64,000 bases of DNA from Gracilariopsis chorda. Lineage: Eukaryota > Rhodophyta > Florideophyceae > Gracilariales > Gracilariaceae. The notes under the pieces were generated by a model that searched no databases, was not told where the DNA came from, and saw only the letters and a list, made by a program, of their open reading frames with translations. Both the position numbers and the translations under genes were made by a program. Below, piece by piece: positions 59,811 to 64,000 of this stretch (its first letter is position 1; the number at the start of each line of letters is the position of its first letter). The stretch lies in NCBI GenBank assembly GCA_003194525.1, contig NBIV01000024.1:372001-436000 (forward strand), given 5' to 3'.

Positions 59811-60779
59811 TCATGCAGTCCATTTGTACACTAGAATCATGAACATCACACCGCATGCAATTGACAAAACAATTATACAGCAGAGTGCATGGCGCTTCCT
59901 TTGCTTTCGGTCCGTGATGCGAAGTTCGTGAACAGCACCAAACGTATCTACCTTCGCCTCTTCCAGATTGTAATCAATTCTATCTAGAACCGTTCCCTGG
60001 TCAACCACCAAACTGGCCAAATCCTTCACCAAAGTAGCTAAGTCGTTCACGTTGGCGGCAACTTGCTGTAGCGCCCGTGTTCTTTCTTGTGTGAGAGCCG
60101 ATGCATTTTCAACTGCTAGAAGCTGTGTCTCCGACATATTTGGATCAAATGAATCTGTGTCGGGCTCTTGGAACGTTATGACTGTGTCATGGGGCGGTTC
60201 TGGCTGACCATCTAGCGATTCTTTCATGTCTTTCAGTTTCTCGAGGTAGGACTTCTGTTTTCTTCTGAACGATAGCGAAATTTCTTGCAAAGGCAAGGCA
60301 AACCGCTTTTGCATGTTGGCTAGCAATTCGCCTTCAACATCACGCCCAGAAACTGTCGGCTTCGGGCGTTTCGTAATGCTTTGCACTTTTCGCTCTGCGG
60401 AGCGGAGCATCTCAGTGAGGTGGAGAGATCTTAGACGAATATCATGTTCCAGCTCTGACGTATCTATATCTCCAAAAGATGGTAACAAGTGTTTCGCATA
60501 CATGCCGCTTAGCTCAGCAAGCAGCTTTTCCATTTCAAATATATCCCCTCTTAAATCAGTATGAGTGAAGAACCAGTCCGGTTTCATACGTGCTCTTCGC
60601 CTTCGAGACGTGTTCCGTCGCGAAGCACCTTCATTTGCGTTCCTTTCTTCAAAATGTGATTCCAGTCCGTCGTCTATATCATTCTTTTCATTATCAAGAA
60701 ACGAATGTGGGGCGCCATGCAATGTCTTGGCTTCTTCCCTGTACCGCAAGAATAACGCTGTACGATCACGCGTTGTCAT
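59811..60779 (-). CDS. TLG2: Qa-SNARE of the Tlg2/syntaxin-16/SYP4 type
   Basis: A 322-residue tail-anchored SNARE. The N-terminus MTTRDRTALFLRYREEA is the Tlg2/syntaxin-16 N-peptide-like start that binds the Vps45 SM protein (family knowledge). A helical Habc region follows (~75-185). The SNARE motif (~230-290) has the zero-layer Gln in SLVVDQGTVLDRIDYNLEEA, which is nearly the family consensus. A C-terminal TM (CCIIVLSIACGVMFMILVYK) ends the protein. Tlg2-type SNAREs drive fusion of endosome-derived vesicles with the trans-Golgi network. Start ATG 60779 yields the conserved N-terminus. Confidence 0.92.
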   Translation of the reverse strand: MTTRDRTALFLRYREEAKTLHGAPHSFLDNEKNDIDDGLESHFEERNANEGASRRNTSRRRRARMKPDWFFTHTDLRGDIFEMEKLLAELSGMYAKHLLPSFGDIDTSELEHDIRLRSLHLTEMLRSAERKVQSITKRPKPTVSGRDVEGELLANMQKRFALPLQEISLSFRRKQKSYLEKLKDMKESLDGQPEPPHDTVITFQEPDTDSFDPNMSETQLLAVENASALTQERTRALQQVAANVNDLATLVKDLASLVVDQGTVLDRIDYNLEEAKVDTFGAVHELRITDRKQRKRHALCCIIVLSIACGVMFMILVYKWTA

Positions 60780-62558
60780 TAATTACCCCGTCTCTCACGA
60801 AGGATGATACTCTGTGAAGTGCAGCCCCGCGGATGTGATTGCTGATAGCATCAAGAATCTTACAACACTGTCCAAGGGCAGGAGAAGAGGTTTAATGTGC
60901 CAGGCCGGATTCCGCCAAGAAGTCTTGAAATGTTTGAATATTGACGTTTTGGCACTTCTGAATTCTACCAGTTTCTGTTTGTGGCCTAGTTGTAGCACCA
61001 TCATATTGCACAATTTTTGGAATAGTTAACCTTTACCTTTGGTGTAATGGTACCCTTATGTATATTAAACGTTCCGCTATCCCTTTAATTTCAAAATAAA
61101 AAAAGAAACTGGAGGCGAGTGGTGAGTAATCTAGGGTTTCGGTTGCATGACAATAGCTTATGGAGGGAACCGGTCAGAGCTGGCCTTATCCCCGCCCTCC
61201 TCTTAACGCGTTACAATCCGCTTGCGTTTGTTCGTTCGCCTCTTGTATGCTTGTCGCCCATGGTCTTCTTGTTTTACCTGTAGCTACAGCCATGGCTGAG
61301 TTTTGCTGTCTAAAAGGCAAAAGCACTCAAGGGTGGCAATCCCCTTTTGCTTTTCATCGAAATACAGAACTAGACCTCGCGCTCGCTACAAGCAAGTGCA
61401 TGCGCCGAGCTCGGCATAGAAAATGCTTCTGAGCTTGCTTCACACTGCGTGGAAGGGCTTTGACTCACGCTTCTCTCACGCTTTGCCCTTGTTGGCACTT
61501 CACAAATGTGTCAAAGATCTCGTGCCATACTGGACAAGATCCAAAGGGATAGCGTTCCGCAAGGACAACGCTTTGAGACTGACGTTGCTCACATGATCGT
61601 TGCCGTCTATAATCTTTCTAAGAACGATTGTGAACGAGACTGTAGGGGCGTCGTGAGTGATTTGAGCATGAAGCTGGAACTATTTCTGTTGTGTAATGGG
61701 CTTCATTAGGAGGGAAAGGGAAGTTGAGGAAGGATATAATGGCGTTTCATGATGCACAGTACGGAGTATGGAGGAGGCAGAGACTGGTTTGTTCGGTTTC
61801 CTCTTACAATCTTCCTCCAAAGGCGTACAGCATTGTGTCCTGGTCACAGAGTGTAAGCTATCAGGTCTTCTGCGGGTTGAAATCTCTTTGGGGCTCCCGA
61901 ATTGGGGAAGCTAGGATGCATTCGTTGAGATACTAAGAATAGAATCGGATTCAGAGTGAACGGCAGCTTGGTTTTGGACAGACACACAGGTTGACTCCGA
62001 GAGCGCAGTGATCAGAAAAGCCGCCTGGAAATGATGTGAAGAACAGCAGTTGATCAGGTTTATGGCCGTTAGGGCAAGACTATGTTTGAGACAGAAGAGG
62101 GTTAAAGGGTTAAGATTGCTACCTACTTCGGCCCACATCAGCTGTGTTCTTCCTGGTCTCGTTACTTCGGGGGTTTTAGAGCACTCTACAGGACCGTATC
62201 ATACTGTGGCAAAACAATGGGAAGTGTCAGAATGAATCCCATCGGTGAAAATAGTTTTATGGTCAAGAGGTGGCTCTACCATACTTTCGAGGAGAGTGCG
62301 ATTTACCGCTCTTTTCTCATCCACAGAGATGAGCGGGAGGTTGGCCTTGGTTTACACGAATTAATGGTAGCAATGTAGGTGGGGGGGTGAGGGGGGGAAA
62401 GGGAGGAGAAGCTTGGAGCACGAAGCACGAAAGTGGCCTGGTTTCTATTTAACCAAAGACGTCTTCGTTTTCATTACCTATGACTCGAAGGACTTCTCTC
62501 CTTTCTCCTTCTGTTCCCAGACTCTCCAAGATCTTCCTGTTTGGCATAACCAATAACC
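60780..62558. other. Intergenic region
   Basis: No gene seen. Contains a GTACC-like site near 61060, the fourth AGATTGCTACC (62113-62123) next to GGGTTAAAGGGTTA, and a G-rich run at 62379-62406. Confidence 0.4.
62113..62123 (+). repeat. AGATTGCTACC dispersed 11-mer
   Basis: Fourth exact copy, preceded by GGGTTAAAGGGTTA. Confidence 0.5.
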
Positions 62559-63360
62559 ATGAAACGCTGCCATATGGTTTTCGTCCTCTTCTGCCTCACC
62601 ACTCTTCTGCCGCTGGTTAGAGCAACACGAACACCACCTTGCTTCTTGAAGCTGGTCCGCGACATCAGTCCAGTGAATACCTTCCGCTGGATGTGCAAAT
62701 GCCCACGCTTTGTTAACGACACGCGCGCTAAACCCATCAGTTGGGTCAGTAGAGGAGCCGGCACTGTCAGCAACGGCAGCAAATGCCGGAGTGGAGACTG
62801 ATGTCACGGTGGCATGCGCATAACGTCAGTGGACGCGCCTCACAAACACGTGCAACACCCAGGGAGGAGACAGTTTCCGAAGCCATGCGCAACAAACCCT
62901 GCGCCACTGTGTCCGAGAGTCTTCGAAACTAAACGGCACAAACGACCCGCTGTCGTTTCGCACTGACGAATGCGCCACCAAAATCTTCCGTGGCGTGCTA
63001 CCGGTCGGCAAATATACTGTTTGGACCTGTCAGTGCGTTCAGGATGACTTCTTCGTCGGATCTTCGAGCTTGCGATACCTCCTTGGAGTCGGAAGCGTTG
63101 ACGCTGAGGCTGAGTGGAAACAAATGGAGTCGTGCTCCGCTGAGTTTACGACATCGCTTCTAGACATGTGTGTAAAGAGCAACAAGGATTTCTCGCTGAG
63201 CAGTTTGCACGCCCTTCAAACCTGTTGCCGGCGATTTCGTGTCCAATCTGATAATAAGTTCCGATGCGATGATGTTATTCCGGCGGACTTTTCCGCCTTG
63301 GGGCTTAGCAGCTCCGTGAGGAACGCTCTTGAAGACGGGCAAGCAGTGTGGTACCCATGA
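62559..63360 (+). CDS. Candidate secreted Cys-rich protein, split frame (uncertain)
   Basis: An 80-residue frame from the ATG at 62559 starts with a textbook signal peptide (MKRCHMVFVLFCLTTLLPLV, cut near RA) followed by Cys-containing sequence (MCKCPRF). It stops at about 62799. A second open frame, +1 relative to the first, runs from about 62824 to 63360 and also looks coding and Cys-rich (PVGKYTVWTCQCVQDDFF, SSLHALQTCCRRFR). It has no good ATG, so I suspect one gene joined by a short intron near 62760-62875 or broken by a frameshift. Several GT and AG sites fit and I could not choose. No family recognised. Confidence 0.35.
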
Positions 63361-64000
63361 ACTTGTAGGGCTAATGACGAAGCCTTCTCTACTAGTGATG
63401 ATCGAAATCTCATCTATTCGACGGCAAAATTCCCCGAATAGACCCGATCGCGTCTCCGTTTGGCTTCTTCGTCCGGCCTAACTTTGATAGTGTTTTGTAG
63501 CCTTTTCGGAAGGTCGCACACCTCGACGGGCGAAACTGCATGTGCTCTGAGCGGGACTCGGCAGTACCTTGCAGTGATCCCTCAGCGCGGCAAGTATCCA
63601 ACGCAAAGCGACTTAGGATCGTGGTTCCATATGGTCTACGACGACTTTGACGCCTCCCACACGAATGACTTCCAGGTACTAGGAAGATTGTTCAGACCTT
63701 GTGTATCAACTTTTTACCATTGAAGTTTCATGTTCCAGGACTCTGCCACAACTCGGAGCAAGCGAAAGGTCCAATTGAAGGGAATATGCTGGTATTGATT
63801 ACCCATCATGGCATACTTTGAAACGAAATACAGTTTGTTTCAACAGTATTCTGAGTTACAAGATAACACGGACGTTGATGGAAGTGATTAGGCTTTTGTT
63901 GTGCCAAAAGATTAACGTCGAAGGTTGGAAAATCCTGGAGACCAGCAAGCACATTCCTATCCATAACGACCGTTTTTAGCTATCTTCTCCATACCCTCAA
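63361..64000. other. Right-edge region with repeat copy 2
   Basis: Contains the second ~125-bp repeat. A coding-like stretch follows it (about 63536-63720; ALSGTRQYLAVIPQRGKYP) without a supported start, then sequence with no recognised feature to the window end. Confidence 0.4.
63409..63540 (+). repeat. ~125-bp dispersed repeat, copy 2
   Basis: Same orientation as 55178-55301. Differs by scattered substitutions and a few short indels, mainly an AATAGACCCG-like insertion after the first block. Confidence 0.7.

Noticed and set aside
1..64000. tRNA, rRNA or other structured RNA genes
   Set aside because: No T-loop/acceptor pattern or rRNA block could be recognised by eye; a tRNAscan-SE/Infernal run would be decisive.

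Overview
The window looks like nuclear DNA of an intron-poor, photosynthetic eukaryote. I infer a red alga (Rhodophyta), possibly a florideophyte, but I could not test this. The grounds are: eukaryote-only genes (eIF3m, COG8, UTP6, a syntaxin-16-type SNARE, a ZNF207/BuGZ-type zinc finger protein); a probable plastid-targeted rubredoxin whose leader carries early Phe residues; a cytochrome-b5-fused front-end fatty acid desaturase; a conventional squalene epoxidase; nearly all genes as single open exons; and two genes with one ~90-100 bp GT-AG intron each. Several long frames begin with GTG or TTG codons. For those I moved the start to the first plausible ATG.

Layout. 1-622: N-terminus of an ABCB/MDR transporter running off the left edge. 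3.2-6.1 kb: kinase-like plus Sel1-repeat protein. 7.9-10.5 kb: membrane receptor with VWA, Cache-like and C-type lectin parts. 12.6-19.6 kb: eIF3m, membrane rubredoxin, COG8, front-end desaturase. 20.2-28.6 kb: a complete-looking PIF/Harbinger DNA transposon (21-bp terminal inverted repeats, TCA duplications, Myb/SAP-like ORF and DDE transposase) with an endonuclease/RT/RNase H LINE nested inside it. 29-38 kb: mostly non-coding, with a BuGZ-type gene, a small two-TM protein, a 32-bp minisatellite, a GC-rich stretch and a two-exon secreted protein. 38.3-44.7 kb: a two-nuclease-domain protein resembling TM0106/giant-virus proteins, GDT1, squalene epoxidase and a Golgi-type transferase-like protein. 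44.7-48.8 kb: gene-free, partly AT-rich. 48.8-60.8 kb: MFSD5/MOT2 transporter, UTP6, a coiled-coil protein, a single-gene SbcD-SbcC (Mre11-Rad50-like) fusion and a Tlg2/syntaxin-16 SNARE. 60.8-64 kb: non-coding with a candidate secreted Cys-rich gene.

Most genes are unrelated housekeeping functions arranged as convergent or divergent pairs (COG8/desaturase, transporter/UTP6, UTP6/coiled-coil, GDT1/squalene epoxidase, SbcDC/SNARE). COG8 and the Tlg2 SNARE both act in Golgi retrograde traffic, and GDT1 is a Golgi or plastid cation transporter, but they are not adjacent.

The most notable items are the one-polypeptide, probably organelle-targeted SbcD-SbcC fusion; the nested Harbinger/LINE composite; a 29-bp truncated LINE-type insertion with perfect 12-bp target-site duplications; a 61-bp near-perfect palindrome; and several short repeat families (GTACC-N3-GGTAC palindromes, AGATTGCTACC, a ~125-bp repeat pair) found between genes.
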